From Helianthus annuus (taxonomy: Eukaryota; Streptophyta; Magnoliopsida; Asterales; Asteraceae): a DNA stretch of 64,000 nucleotides. Made by a program: the position numbers and the translations under genes. Position 1 is the stretch's first letter. Each line of letters begins with the position of its first letter. Under the pieces are notes generated by a model. The model had not been told where the DNA came from. It ran no database searches and saw only the letters and a program-made list of their open reading frames with translations. Below, one piece after another: positions 1 to 13,019 of this stretch. The stretch lies in contig NC_035443.2 in assembly GCF_002127325.2 (NCBI RefSeq), forward strand, positions 26,996,666 through 27,060,665, written 5' to 3'.

Positions 1-1
1 T

Positions 2-1575
2 GATAAGATGGTTAAAGCTTCAACTGAACGGTTAAAAGAATTAACTAACAAAATTGAAAATGATAAAATTGACCATGAAAAGGTTAGCAAGAAAATGAAA
101 GGTTAGTTCTTGAAAATCGTCAGATTACAGAAAACTTTGAGAAGCTTAAAAGCACAATGAAAGATAATGATGACAGAATCGGTAAAAGTTATAAAGAAAA
201 TGTTCAACTAACAACAGTGCTTCGGTTAAAAGAAGAATCAATCAACCAACAACTGGATGAAATCGCTAAATTGAAACTAAAAGTTCAAGAGGCTGAAATT
301 GAAAATGAGCGAATCCAGTTGAAGCTTAAGAGTTACAACTCCGCAAGCTTTGTTTTGCAACATATTGTTCCCAAACCCATCGGGAAAAACAAAGCAGGCG
401 AAGATGTGTACTCTGATGGAACAGGGGTGGGTTTTCATCAAGTTCCACCACCAATTCTTGATAACTATTCGAAAAAGCAATCTGGGTTGGTTGAAATTGA
501 AGAAGAGAATGAAGTGAAACTTCCTGATTCAATTGATGTCACGTTCACATCTTCCGATGATGATAGTGTTCAAACTGATGTAGTTAAAAGTGTTGCTGAA
601 AATGTTTTAAAATCTGAAAGTGACACTACTGAGGAAGATGGATGTTTCTTGGACAAATACATTCCGAAACAAAAGTCCAAAAACAACTTAAGTGATGAAC
701 CTACTCTTGTCATGTACAAGATGTCGGGATCTGATAAGTTGTTTTCGGATTCTGAGTTTCCAATTGAGAATGTTAATGTGAACAAATTGACAAATGTGTT
801 CAAATTGGTTGAAGTTGAGTTGTCAGAAGTGAACAGTTTGAGTCAAACAAAGAGACAAATGAATTTTGAAAAAGATAAAGCTTACTATAAGAAACCTGTT
901 GTTCCACTGCGTTTTTATAACAACAACCGAAACAATTGGTCGGGTGGTTATCAGGGTGGTAAGAGTTATCAAAAGAGAAATGTTCAAAACAAGAAGTTTG
1001 TCGAAAAGAAAGTGTTTGTGAATAGTTCGAGTTCACTTTCTGATGAAGAGAAAAAGATTTTTTCGAAATCAAATGAAGAATTCTTTGAGAAGAAAGCTTC
1101 ACAACCTCAGTCTGAAGGCACAAGCCTGGTAGCTGACACCCGAACATGCTTCAGATGCAATCAAGTTGGGCATATTGCAAGAAAGTGTACCAATGTGAAG
1201 CCTAAGACTGAAGTTGTAAAGATTCAAAAGAAGAAAGATGATGTGAAGGGAAAAGTACCAATGTTTGTTGAGAAAAAGGTTTTGAAAAACCAAATCACCA
1301 AGATCAAAACTGAACCCGTAAAGAAGTTGGTAACTAAAAATTATAAATTTTACAAACGGGTTGCATCATCTCAACAAATTTGGAAACCCAAAATAGAGAA
1401 ACAAACTTCAACTTCACAAGAAAAAAGGGTGGTGAATTTAGTCCCAGTTGTGGATGATACAAATTTTCCACCACTTCAAGATAAAAATTTTAAGAAACAA
1501 AATGGCAAAGCTAAAGACAACAAGGTTACACCCAAGGCTGGTCAGGCTTGGGTGGATATATTCTTCGTTGAATGA
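2..1575 (+). pseudogene. copia gag, C-terminal part, frameshifted
   Basis: This is the C-terminal portion of an extended copia Gag, aligning with roughly residue 740 onward of the intact 1246-aa Gag in this window. A lysine/glutamate-rich coiled-coil segment occupies the first 120 residues. A single CCHC zinc knuckle (CFRCNQVGHIARKC) is encoded near 1147-1188, and the end is very basic. The frame open at 2-105 shifts by one near 106, before the long open frame that runs to the stop at 1573-1575. The last residues (QAWVDIFFVE) correspond to the KAWVPILN end of the intact Gag. The zinc knuckle would bind genomic RNA in the virus-like particle. Confidence 0.8.
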
Positions 1576-1657
1576 AAACCTGACTTGCCGGAGCTTCCTT
1601 GATCACGAAGCATGAATCGACATCTTTATTGAAATGTTTTAAGTCATGTTGTGATAT

Positions 1658-4600
1658 GTGCAGGATCTTCCGAGATTAGTTTCACGTTGGATTATGGACA
1701 GTGGAGCGTCTCGACATATGACAGGGAAGACTGTATTGCTGTATGATGTGAGGAATTTCAATGGAGGATATGTTGGTTTCGCGGGTAATCAAGGTGGAAG
1801 GATTATTGGTGAAGGAACGTTATCCAATGGGATTGTAACGTTTGAGAGAGTTAACTACATTGCTGAGCTGGAGAATAATCTGCTGAGTATTTCGCAGATT
1901 TGTGACAGGATGTATACCACTCACTTCACTGACAAAGAATGTTTGATCTTGAAGCCAGGATTTGTTATCCCTGAGGAATGGATTATCATGAGGGCACCAA
2001 GAGTCAATGATCTGTACGTGTTGGACATGAGCGTTGCTACAACAACCACGGGTCAGGCTCATTGTTTTGTGTCCAGAGCAACTGATAAAGAATCGAGATT
2101 GTGGCATAGGAAAATGGGTCACATTTACCTACGGAAGATGAATCACCTTGTTCATAACGATTTAGTGTTGGGTGTTCATGTGAAAGGTTTTCATCTGGAA
2201 GGGGAGTGCATTAGTTGTGTTAAAGGCAAGCAGAAGAAAAAGTCACACACTACAAAGCAAGTCAATTCAGTTTTAAGACCTCTGGAAAGACTTCACATGG
2301 ATTTATTCGGTCCTGTGAATGTCAAGAGTATTAAAGGAGACTACTACTGTTTGGTCGTTACTGATGATTATTCCAGATTTTCGTGGGTAATGTTTATGAA
2401 GTCAAAAGATGAAACTTATGACAGTTTGATGGTGTTGTTCAAGAAGATTGAGAATCTGCACCAAAGGCGTATCAAAAGAATCAGAAGTGATAATGGTACT
2501 GAATTCAAGAACAACAAGTTGGAAGAATTTTGTGATGAAAGAGGTATATTGCATGAGTTTAGTGCTCCGTACACTCCGCAGCAGAATGGAGTTGCAGAAT
2601 GCAAAAACCGGACGCTAATCGAGACGGCTAGAACAATGCTCGCAGATTCAAAGTTACCGCTAAATTTTTGGGCTGAAGCTGTTTCCGCCGCATGCTATAC
2701 GCTCAACAGAGTTCTCACTGTCAAGAAGTTCAACAAAACATGCTTTGAGTTGATCAATAACCGCAAACCTAATTTGAAGTATCTAGAACCGTTCGGGTCA
2801 CCCTGTACTGTTATAGAGCCTCATGGATAGTTTGGTTCGAAGTGCATTGAGGGTATATTTGTTGGTTATGCAAGTCATATGCGACGTGTCTTCGTTCCAA
2901 GTGAGAAGCGGATTATTGAAGCTGCAAATGTTGAATGTCAAGGTTATACAATGCTGCCATAGAATCCAGGAGATTCATGGCGTTATCATTATGACAAGTT
3001 GTGGGATTCGTTTGACATGAGGGAAGAATCAGAGGAAGAAGAAGATTTCTTTGATGAGTTGGATATTTTGCGAGAGTACGAAGCATAGCAAAGGTTCCCA
3101 GCTGAGTATTCTAGAAGACCACGGGAAACTTCAAATGACGATGAAGCAGGTCCTAGCAATGCTGGTGAACACGATGATGTCCAACAGAATGAAGTTGCTC
3201 AAGATAATCAGACGGTTCAGAATGATAATCAAGAATCTGAGAGCATGCCGATATTTGCCCATGGTGATACAGATTCTGAGGCGGAGCAGATTCAGGATTC
3301 AAGTCAAACAAATCAAATTAGTGAACAAGGTGCAGATCAAAATGTTACTAATCTGGAAGGCGATGTGGATGTTCCAAGCGAAGTAATGCCACGAACTCTG
3401 TCATACCATCCAGAGGAGCTGATCATTGGAGACTTGCAATCGGGCGTTCGCACGAGACGTCAAGTTGACCAAGGGCTTACATGTTTTTATTCTACAGTAG
3501 CACCTTTACAAACTGAATTTTCATTGAGTTTTTTTATTTCGCAGATCGAACCACGAACTTACAAAGAGGCGCTTACTGGAGATTCTTGGGTCATTGCGAT
3601 GCAAGAAGAGTTAAGTCAGTTTGAAAAGTTGGGAGAGTGGAAGCTAGTGGATTTGCCGGATGGTCACAGGAAAATCAATACAAAATGGGTATTTAAATGT
3701 GAGAGAGATGATCGAGGAGTTGTTGTTCGAAACAAGGCTCGACTCGTTGTTCAGGGCTTTAGTCAACAAGAGGGAATTGATTTTACTGAAGTCTATGCTT
3801 CTGTGGCACGACTAGAAGCAATCAGAATTTTCCTGGCATTTGCATCTTGGAAGAACTTCAAAGTATATCAGCTAGATGTAAAATCAGTGTTTCTTTATGG
3901 GAAGGTTAAAGAGGAGGTTTATGTCGGACAGCCGCCGGTCTTCACCGACCCAATCCACAAAAACAAGGTCTACTTATTGGACAAAGCGCTGTACGGTTTA
4001 CACCAGCCCCCGAGAACACCTACTAGCCAACAGCTTTATCAGAGGGAAAGTGGATGCCACTCTCTTCACTAAAGAGGTCGATGGACATCTTCTGATCGTA
4101 CAGATTTATGTGGATGATATAATTTTTGGGTCAAGGAATGAGAATCTATGCAAAGATTTCGAATCAGTGATGAAGCAAAAATTCGAAATGTCATCAATGG
4201 GGGAGATGAAATTCTTTTTGGGTCTACAAGTTGAACAACTACCTGAGGGAATCTTCATTCACCAGACGAAGTACGTTCATGATATTCTAGAGAAATTTGG
4301 GATGTCAAGTTCTACTCCAGCTGCTACCCCACTTGCAACAAATCATGGGATTCACCCAGATCTCACCGGAGACAGGGCTGATGAGACGTTCTATCGTTCC
4401 ATGATCGGTTCATTGATGTACTTAACTGCTTCACGTCCTCATATCATGTACCCAACGTGCCTCGCAGCAAGATATCAATCTAACCCGAGAGCTTCGCACA
4501 TGATTATTGTGAAAAGGATATTACGCTACCTAAAGGGAACTCCTACATTGGGGTTGTGGTATCCTAGAAAAGGCGACTTGACGCTCGAAGGGTATTCCGA

Positions 4601-5170
4601 CTCGGATTTCGGATGCTGCAAAGTCAATGCAAAATCAACAACTGCAGGATGCCAGTTCTTTGGATCTCGCTTGGTTACCTGGCAGTGTATGAAACAAACG
4701 TCTGTGGCGCTATCTACATGTGAAGCGGAGTATGTGTCTGCTACAGTTGCTGCTCTCAGATCCTGTGGATACAGCAACAGATGCGCGACTACGGTTTGCA
4801 GTGTCTTAACACACCTCTTTTTGTTGATAATGAGGCCGCAATAAATATAACAAAGAATCTAGTACATCACGCTAAAACTAAACATATAGAAATTCGACAT
4901 CACTTCATTCGCGATTGCTTCGAGAAGAAGTTGATTCGAATTGACAAAATCCACACTGACGAACAGAAAGCTGATTTACATACCAAAGCTTTTGACAAAA
5001 CACGTTTTAAATATCTTTTAAAACTGAATGGTATGAAGCTTCTTTCAGTGTCGGATGGCATTATTGGCGTTGATGAAGGTACTGTTGTAGATGAAGATGA
5101 GAAACAATCTGCAATGGTTTGTCGATTTTTTTACTTGTTTTGGTATTTAGGGGGAGTAGATATAAATTAA
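1658..5170 (+). pseudogene. copia pol (PR-INT-RT-RNase H), multiply broken
   Basis: The frame opens at a GTG after AGTCATGTTGTGATATGTGCAG. Domains in order: aspartic protease ([10 protein letters not shown]), gag_pre-integrase HHCC region (WHRKMGHIYLRKMNH), integrase core with [14 protein letters not shown] and NGVAECKNR (the usual AERKN is changed to AECKN), RT (YVDDIIFG near 4109) and RNase H (STCEAEYVSA). In-frame stops lie at 2828-2830 (where the intact copy has AAG), near 2960 and near 3086. Around 4015-4025 about eight codons are lost together with a frameshift, and another frameshift lies near 4750. Reading then continues to 5170 ([19 protein letters not shown]). Not functional. Confidence 0.88.
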
Positions 5171-6813
5171 AAAAAATACAAAAATAGTAAAAATTCAAAA
5201 ATACAAAAAACATGATAAAATTTCAAAATCCAAAAACAATAGAAAACTGAAAAAGAGCTTGTGTAAAAAGGGAAAATGATAGTATATCAGTTTGACAGTT
5301 ACAGTACGCTAAAGATTTGTAAAGAATTAAATGCGTTAAACAGTCTCACTGATGATGTGTCGGTAGGTTTTCGCACATTTAGTAGATTTGTTCGGGATAT
5401 AAACCTAAAATTTCAAAACGAAACTTATTTCGTGGGGAACACTACTTGGATATATAGGTAACCCCTGAAATCTTGTTTGAAAGGTCCCTTATTCTGAGAT
5501 ACTAGGTCTTTATACTCAGTGATATCTGGGGTATTATTCCGGGACTTCTGCTGAATGGAAGTTCTAACCTAGTCCCCGAATAATACTTTCCGCAAATGCT
5601 TGAAACACAGCATCACACTCAGCAAATTGATTAAACAATAAAATTGATAATCATTGCTGTTGAAACAAAAGATCCTCTAAAGGGGACACACCGAAAAGAC
5701 GAAGCCGTCATCTCTCTGCGTATATGGAAGTATCGACCTGAGCTCTCACGGCCCTCGCATTTAACCCCTTACAGATATCATCTGTGGTATAATCACCTGT
5801 AAGACTGAATATTGGGATTCTGGATACGGGAGTATACTCAAGAGGTGGGACACATGGAGTATATTCAAGAGGTGGGACACATGAATGAGTCAAGTTCATA
5901 AAACATCTAAATCGTATCCTGAGTAAATTGAAATTTGTGTGAGAATTTAAAGTGGATCAGTATATCGATAATCTACGTGAATGGTTTAATTCTGAGTATG
6001 AATTAAAGCTTAACGGTACTTGTAACTTGTCTGATAAACTGATATGATTCCCTGACACGCTCACCAAAAATATGTTTGTAAATTGTTTAATTTTTTTACA
6101 TTCTACAATTTAAGTTTCTGTATTTCATTTCCTAGTTTAGAAACTTTATTAAAATCCAAGAAGATTTTATTTCTACTTTATTTTCCGACAAACCAAGGTG
6201 GAGAGTTGATTGTTGGATTCTCAAAGATGAAGCAGATGCAGGAAAAGTTCTGGACTGGAGAATGAGTAGAGCTTATCTTGATGAAGATTGGGATTGTTGA
6301 AAAAGTCAAAACAAGTTCATTAACTTGATACTTGTTATTTTCAGAAAATGTTTGAAAAGTTTAAACAAAAGTCAGTTTGTTTGTCAAAAGATCAACCAAG
6401 GTCATTAAGTTGAACTTGGTAGATTAATTGAGTAATCAGGGTCATTAACTTGGACCTGAATACTTGAGTGGATTTCTAAAGCTGATTAATTTTGTGATTT
6501 ATTGTCAAAATCAATAGAGTGTAATGTTATTGGTTGAATAACAGGTTGTGGATTTCATTATCCCCATGGCTCATAAAGTCAGAGTTTGAACCAGATAAAG
6601 ATCCTAGATCCCAGCATACCGAGAGGGGGAGTCTGTGAAAGGGGGAGTCTAGAGTTCTGGATCAACAGTCAAAGGAGGAGATTGAAGATGGAGCTAGGTT
6701 GAGTTCCTGAACCTGTGAAGATAGAGCGTTTACAATGGGAAGACAAAGTTTGGAGAAAAGACCAAGACTGAAGACTCGAAGCCGAAGACTTCGTCAACAT
6801 CCAAGGGGGAGTC
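5171..6813 (+). other. non-coding 3' region of the copia element, with polypurine tracts
   Basis: I see no convincing gene here. A purine run TTTAGGGGGAGTAGA sits at 5146-5160 directly after pol. Two more (GAGAGGGGGAG and AAAGGGGGAG) lie at 6621-6648, and the presumed functional tract AAGGGGGAGTC is at 6803-6813, flush with the LTR. A 27-bp sequence ending GGTGGGACACAT is repeated in tandem at 5829-5855 and 5856-5882. The intact copia copy has the same layout on the opposite strand at 30139-32032. Confidence 0.7.
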
Positions 6814-7269
6814 TGTTGGTGCACTAAATGTCTGTTTACTGCGTCTTAATCGAGTCTTAGGTCTAGATAGGTTAGATTGGAGCTCGGAAATGAAAAATGG
6901 GTTTTAGAGTGTGATTCTGCTCCAAATGACATTCATGTCATTAGAAGCGAAATCAGGAGTTTGATGTAATTCCGCTCCAAACAATCATGTTGATTCTGCT
7001 CCTAGGGTATCTAGGTGATTCCGCTCCAAAGTTAGCTGTTGATTCCGCTTGTAATGATCACATAGTGATTCCGCTCCAACCATTTAGAGCGAAATCAGCT
7101 CTACTATAAATAGCCGGTGTGTGATCTAATTCTGTATCTGTTGGAGCGGAATTAGAGTCGAGGTGTTGCCGAAATTTTGTCAGAAATCATTGTATTTGAC
7201 TCAGAAAGTGTTTATAAAGAGGAAATTAAGAGGAGATAGCTGTGTGACATTGTTTACTTTGATTCCGAT
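6814..7269 (+). repeat. copia 3' LTR, partial, with U3 motif array and TATA box
   Basis: The repeat starts TGTTGGTGCAC directly after the polypurine tract. U3 holds about eight variants of GATTCCGCTCCAA in both orientations between about 6910 and 7155. A TATA box (TATAAATAG) lies at 7105-7113, just after the main cluster. A segment resembling R/U5 follows to about 7269, where homology changes to a gypsy LTR without a clear terminal CA. The left boundary is firm and the right one approximate. Confidence 0.7.
7105..7113 (+). promoter_or_regulatory. TATA box of the copia LTR
   Basis: TATAAATAG lies downstream of the repeated GATTCCGCTCC motifs, in the position expected for the U3 promoter of a copia LTR. 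Confidence 0.55.
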
Positions 7270-7790
7270 TAGTTGCTGATGCCTGGCGAACGGGTTATTA
7301 GTTGATAGCGCTATTTAGGTCTCACCAACCTCATGTCGTGCCTGTAGCGGATCGGCCGTGAACTAATAGACTCATGCAAAACTGTCGATGATGATAGACA
7401 TTTGACAAAATGGGGCAAACAAAAAAAGGTCGCGGAGTATTCGGTATAACACAGTTTAGTAGCTTACAGATGGGGTAGCTCCCCATGGCATGATATAAAT
7501 GAGTAACTTAACTACTTAAACAAGTTTTATGGAATTAAAACTAGATAAACTCGTGAACTCGCCAACTTTATGTTGATACCCTACTACATGCTTTGCAAGT
7601 ACACAGTGACTTAGGAACTTGCAGCTTGGGGACGTGTAGTGGTCGTCTTTACCCATATTGGGTTCTTCTAATAATTAAGAATTATGAACTTTTGTTGAAC
7701 CACATTACTATGCTTCCGCTGTTATTTTTAAATCGTTATTTTGAACGTTAAAACTTTAGACTTCGACATATTAGTCACTAATCATATTTC
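7270..7790 (+). repeat. Tekay-like gypsy LTR remnant
   Basis: The 15-mer GTTGATAGCGCTATT at 7301-7315 and its surroundings (GATGCCTGG upstream, a GTGAACTAATAG stretch downstream) match the reverse complement of the Tekay LTR around 46665-46760. This is therefore an old gypsy LTR fragment in + orientation abutting the copia LTR. No ends or target duplication are visible. The right limit is a guess based on composition. Confidence 0.5.
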
Positions 7791-8381
7791 TGATAAAACT
7801 GGACACCAAGGCAGAATTATAGTATGAACTCAAGTGTGTTGTGACTAAGAAAATGTAGGAAGACAACATAATTAGTTTTTCTATATGACAACTTGGCAAA
7901 TTATAGGCAAGATAGTCTTAAGTTTAAGTGTATGTGTTTATTTGGTATACCATAATATATGAATTGTTGGATAGCTTCATCACATTGTATGTTTAACCTT
8001 AAATTCACACAGATAATATAAAACATACTCAGATAAAACACATGAATCATTTATATTCCAGTATACATGAATCATGAACTCCTATTTCTCCAATATATAG
8101 TGCCATGTATCCAAGTAATACACATTATGTTGAATTTAGTCCTTCAATATATGGTGAAACTGAAATGGGTAATATGACTATCAGGTTTCATGGCAGGAAG
8201 ACATTGAAATGTCAATTTCTCTTCATATATCCAAATGCTGGCATCTTTCTTTACTCATACAAAACTACATATCAGGAAGCGAAATTGAACTTAAATTGGA
8301 TGAAGGAATGGTGGGAGTGAGCAAGTTAATACAGATGTTGTTTGAATAATTTCTTATATATATATACATATCACTTTTAGC
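7791..8381. other. AT-rich spacer, no gene recognised
   Basis: A 71-codon open frame at 8105-8320 on the + strand resembles no family I know and has no supporting context. The stretch is AT-rich and lies just downstream of the receptor-kinase gene, so it probably includes that gene's 3' flank. I see no RNA gene or clear repeat. Confidence 0.4.
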
Positions 8382-11300
8382 TTATCTACCATTTAATATT
8401 GTAATGCTAAGATCATTGTTAGAACATAATTCATGTGAGCTTGAAGATCGTGTCATATGTTGTGTAGCTTTTCCAACGTAAAAACCTGGTTCTTTGGGTG
8501 AAGGCAATTGACCCTCACTCTCCAACATCACGATCACAGAAGCCATGGTCGGTCTATCTTCTGGATGACGTTAAACACACAACAAAGCAACATGCATTGA
8601 TCGTAAAACCTGAGACATATTGATTGATTCAGCTAAGCACCTAGCAACTAATTCCAAAGATCTGTCTTCATTATGGAGTACCCATGCCTATCAAGAACAA
8701 AGAACACATATTTAGTTGTTTCAAAAGGGAATGTTGCATTAAAGAAGTAACCAATTTATGTGGGTTCAAACAGCCAAGAAGTTGTCATATTCGGTAACCT
8801 TCCAAGTTAAACACCATGTTAGGAAAACTCAACATGTTAAATTACCACAAACAAATACATCATATTTTGATAGGCAAACCAGGTGAGATTAACTTAAATG
8901 AACTCTCTTAGTCTCTTTTAATACATTGAGATTTCATAATCAGGTTTTTATAAGTTGGTTAGCTCTTTATTGGCGAAACTTACATGTCCAGTAAGGTTGT
9001 TGCAATGTTCTTGGTGGGCAAATCCTCTGTTCTTCACCCCAGACACAATTTCCAGCACTAAAACACCAAAACTATATACGTCTGATTTTATCGAAAAGAT
9101 ACCATTTCCTGCATACTCTGGTGCCATGTAGCCACTGTGAGGAACCAAGTAATTAATGTAAGTGATTCACTATATAAACTGAATGAGGTTTGGATAGATG
9201 AATCTCACTATGTCCCAACCACTCTGTTTGTCTTTGCCTCTGTCTGAGTTCCACCAAATGCTCTAGCCGTGCCAAAATCTGATATCTTTGGAATCATATC
9301 CTTGTCAAGCAATATATTGCTGACTTTGAGATCTCTATGTATGATTCTAAGTCGAGAATCCTGGTGAAGATAAAGAAGTCCACGAGCAATTCCAATGATA
9401 ATGTTGTAACGTGTTGGCCAGTCAACGAGCTCCATTGGAATTTCATCTGTAATTAATTACAATTTTTAGTTTACGTTCTTGTTCATTTGGAACTTTAAGT
9501 TTTCCTCTAATTATTTCATTTACCAAAGATGAAAGAATCAAGGCCTTTGTTTGGCATGTATTCATAAATTAGCATCACTTCGGCTCCTTCTATGCAGCAG
9601 CCCAAGAGCTTGACAAGATTGCGATGTTGTAGTCTAGATATCGATATGACTTCATTCTTAAACTCGTGAAGTCCTTGGGTGGATGTTTTTGCTAGCCGCT
9701 TCACTGCTATTTCCTTCCCATTTTCGAGTACACCCTGAAACATAACCTTTTAAGAAGTATATCACAAAAAACTCTCTATACATCTTCACTATTTTCATTG
9801 TTATTGTTTGGTAAATCACAAAACCCACTTTTAATCACGAACAACAAAACACAAGAATGCGTCTAGGGAATATAAATCAAACAATAAATGGTTTTAAAAG
9901 CAACCATTTGCGTGGTTTAGTTGATCATATGATCAATCTAGTCCACAACCTTGGAATTGGATCACCATATGACTTTCATGGCAACAAATGTGCGTCACAG
10001 AAGTAGGTTGCAACAATTCTGATCTGTATTCTGAACAATCATTTGCTTTAACTTTTTTAGCTTAAGCTAAGAATCATCTTATAGTATCACATGAACACTA
10101 GGTGTACTAAATAGGTCATAGAGTCGTAAAATATACCTTGTAAACGGCTCCAAAACCGCCCTCACCAAGTTTGTTGTTTATTGAAAAGCTTTTTGTAGCT
10201 TTAAGTATTGTAGACAGACCAAAGAATGGTAGCTCTAGATCTTCATCACCACTTTGTGTCCCTAATATGATTACAGGAAATCTATTATTAATAATTCCTT
10301 TTATTAATGGTGCTGACCCATTCATCAGTAGAGAAATAGTTTGTATTCAAAATTCATACCTTGTTGCTGTTGCTTCTTCCTCTTAAAATGACAAAAGAAG
10401 CATATTGAACCTAGTATGACCAAAACCACAACTGCTATGGGGATAATAACTTGTACTCTTCTCGCTGCACTTGAGCTTTTACTGTCTATGTCAATATATA
10501 ATGTCTTCAGCTGACATTTATACAGATAACCACGTAGCTAGTAATGAAAACAAAAGTATTGTTTTTGAATTACCTAACTCTGAAGCCGACACACGTATAA
10601 AAAGAGTGTCCCCACTTTCAGCAATAGTTCTGATATCAATTAGGCCACCAAACCATAGCAAGCATCCACTCCCAGTCCCTGAGAAATTCGAACTTGTGTA
10701 AGCAGTACAAGAGCAATTGTTTTTACACTTCTTCTCACACTCTACAAGGGTCATGGTCTGGTTATACCAAGACCCCCGAGTGTCTGGTAACTTCAGATTT
10801 GTATATTTGTTAAACCCTTCCCCAGGGCTGCAGTTCAAAGGGACAGTATGTCGACACCCTTGTGACCAATCTGTATTCTTCCACTGATCAGGAGATGTGG
10901 GTTCAAACCCCTTCAAACATTCACAAACAGGGGACTTGCCAATGTTGCAGCTCCCAAATGCCCCGCATACCGCATATTGATCACAGATATCACTTTGCCG
11001 GGTCGAATAAAGGTTCCATTCTTGTTTGCTATCACTCCATAATAAGAGCTCGAAACGACCACTTGCTTGTAGCACCAGCCTCATAATAGCCGAAGTATCT
11101 ATAAGATTATATTGGTAGTAAATTTCTCTCTGATTAACAACAAAGGTGAAGTTGAAAAACCGGTTGGGTCTCAAAGTAGAAATTCCAGAGAACCTGAATC
11201 CAATCCATGGACCTCCCCTCAACTTTATGTCCTGGCCTTCCATTAGGATCATCTGAGGGTAACCTCTGGTATCAATCCCATAAGAAAACTCACCGAAAGC

Positions 11301-11858
11301 AGGATCATCGGGGGATTTCCATGACGTGAAGCGTCTTTCATGCCCGGTAATGAAATTCCAGCCTAGCTTCACTCCAGGAAGTAAAGTGTCTGTGATAAAG
11401 TCGAAACTTTGCCATATGGGATCTTCTTGATTAGTTCCCTCACCTTCCTTGTGAATTATAAAGTTGCCTGTATCTAGAAGCTGACCAATCGGATTTTTCA
11501 CTGACGTTATTGATGATTTCGCTGATGACCATACTACATTGCCTTTGGTGGCCTCCCGGAGAATTAAAACTCCCTGAAGGGTGAGAGTTAGCTCACCTGA
11601 GGTATCGGTGAGTGGTGTGTTCCGGTTGGCTACCCATACATAGGTTCGTTTGGGTATTTTCTTGTACCAAATTCCGACATAATGGTTCTTGGAGTTAGGG
11701 GGACTAAAGAAACCAAGTTCGAAGGTTTCTTGGGGTGAAACGATGGTTTGATTATATCTAACGGTTTGATTTGCAGACATGGTGTCAGCAGCATAGGAAC
11801 AAGTTATTGATGCATAAAGACCAACAAGGAAGGGAAAGATCGACATGGTCTTTGTCAC
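8382..11858 (-). CDS. G-type lectin S-receptor-like serine/threonine kinase, premature stop in last exon
   Basis: A plasma-membrane receptor kinase of the S-domain class. I infer seven exons from GT-AG junctions: 11858-10574, 10485-10360, 10261-10137, 9734-9524, 9446-9209, 9134-8984 and 8687-8382. Every phase joins in frame. Order: signal peptide (about 1-23), B-lectin domain, S-locus glycoprotein domain ([14 protein letters not shown]), EGF-like cysteines, PAN domain ([16 protein letters not shown]), transmembrane helix about 441-461, kinase. Visible kinase residues are the glycine loop [10 protein letters not shown] (503-512), Lys524, HRD at 619-621, DFG at 639-641 and MAPEYA from 665. A TAA at 8573-8571 (family consensus Gln) ends the frame at 750 residues. 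Reading through gives 813, the usual family length, to TAA at 8384-8382. The lost part holds kinase subdomain XI (PEDRPTM), so the product is probably inactive or altered; calling it a pseudogene is equally defensible. Confidence 0.88.
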
Positions 11859-12100
11859 AGTTTTTCCTCCATAAACGTTTCAGCAACACTTTCACAAAAT
11901 ATAAATAAAATATGTTTTAGTCATGAAAGTAAAACACAGAACTCCATTATGTGGACCAAGATGTTAAATGACTTTCTGTGGGTTGGATTCCTATTTTCTA
12001 GAAGGTGGTCGGATGCATTAATTTTAGTCAAAGAATTACGTTTTTATTATATAATAATAATTTTTAAACGTATAATTTTCTTTCATATGTATCATCATTA
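11859..12100 (-). promoter_or_regulatory. 5' flank of the receptor-kinase gene
   Basis: This AT-rich flank precedes the ATG at 11858. A TATA-like run (TATATAATAAAAAC on the - strand, about 12038-12052) lies near 190 bp upstream, and a weaker one (TATTTATATTTTG) about 40 bp upstream. Neither can be confirmed as the core promoter from sequence alone. The flank ends where a MITE candidate begins. Confidence 0.3.
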
Positions 12101-12794
12101 GGGGTAGGGTTAGTACTACTAATCACTCATTACTCAGTCATCATTCATAACATCCAATTAAATTTCGTCATGTTATCAACTATTATTTCATCACTCACAA
12201 CTTTTTTTAATGGAAATGGTCATCACTTGTTATGGAATTCCATCACTCATCACCTTTTTTAATTTTTTTAAATTATAATTTAACAATAAAAAACTAATTG
12301 TTGGGTTTGAAAATTACATACTAAAATAAAAAAAAATAAAAACTAAACATTGTAAATAAAATAAACCTAAAACGACCGACTTAATTGTTGGGTTTGAAAA
12401 TGTGGGATTTGGTCGGGTTTGTCTTGCAACCTAAAGCGCGCCAGCTCGTCAAGATTCTCTCGAAACCTTGGGTCGTACGGGATTTTTCTTCGAACCAGAA
12501 CCACTCTTGCTTAAACCATCCATCTTTGTATTGAATTTTTTTTTTAAATTTGAAGGAAGATTGTTTGAATTGAGTTGGAGAATTATTCGGATTTTAAAAA
12601 CTGGTTTTTATATATTAAAAAAGCTTTCAAACGGTCAAATATCCCAACGGATCCCACCCCAACGGTATAATTTTAGAATGTTAACGTGTCATAAATATAA
12701 CGCGTTGAAAAGTGTGGGTGGCGGCGGTGTTTTGCAATCTTTCACACGCGAAACTCTTTCATCACAGACAAAACTCATGCTACCCCGGGTGGCC
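12101..12794. mobile_element. candidate Tourist/Harbinger-type MITE
   Basis: TTA flanks both ends (12098-12100 and 12795-12797), the target duplication expected for PIF/Harbinger. The ends share GGGGTAG close to the terminus (left GGGGTAGGGTTAG; right, reverse complement, GGCCACCCGGGGTAGCATG), so the terminal repeat is imperfect. On the - strand the interior has a TATA box (TATATAAAAACCAG near 12610) followed by a short leader, like the 5' part of a transposon gene. A 126-codon + strand frame here is probably noise. The receptor-kinase promoter abuts it. Confidence 0.45.
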
Positions 12795-13019
12795 TTAGAA
12801 ATTACATGTGACATGTCTTTTTCTTTCTTATGTAAATTGCATTACTGAAACAAACCTCTCATATCACACAATATTGCTTGTTTTAGGAGCTCATGAATTT
12901 GTTTAAATTGCTCAAGTGAAGATTTCTAGGAGGTCACACATTCATGGATTACCTCATCATGTTAGAATGTTTTTCAAGTATGAAATATGCAATGTTCATA
13001 CATGAAATCCAGTAACTAA

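Larger units (their letters stand above)
1..7269 (+). mobile_element. Ty1/copia LTR retrotransposon, degraded, 5' end outside window
   Basis: Gag, protease, integrase, reverse transcriptase and RNase H follow in copia order on the + strand, then a 1.6 kb non-coding tail, a polypurine tract at 6803-6813 and a 3' LTR beginning TGTTGGTGCAC at 6814. The proteins align throughout with the intact copy at 29503-40776, whose LTR also begins TGTTGGTGCAC, so the two are related subfamilies. All reading frames are broken by stops and frameshifts. The LTR loses recognisable sequence near 7269, where a gypsy-like LTR fragment begins. The lineage looks SIRE/Maximus-like from the large gag and the GGGGGAG polypurine tract; this is an inference. 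Confidence 0.85.

Noticed and set aside
8105..8320. 71-codon + strand frame next to the receptor kinase
   Set aside because: No recognisable domain, splice context or repeat; length is compatible with chance.
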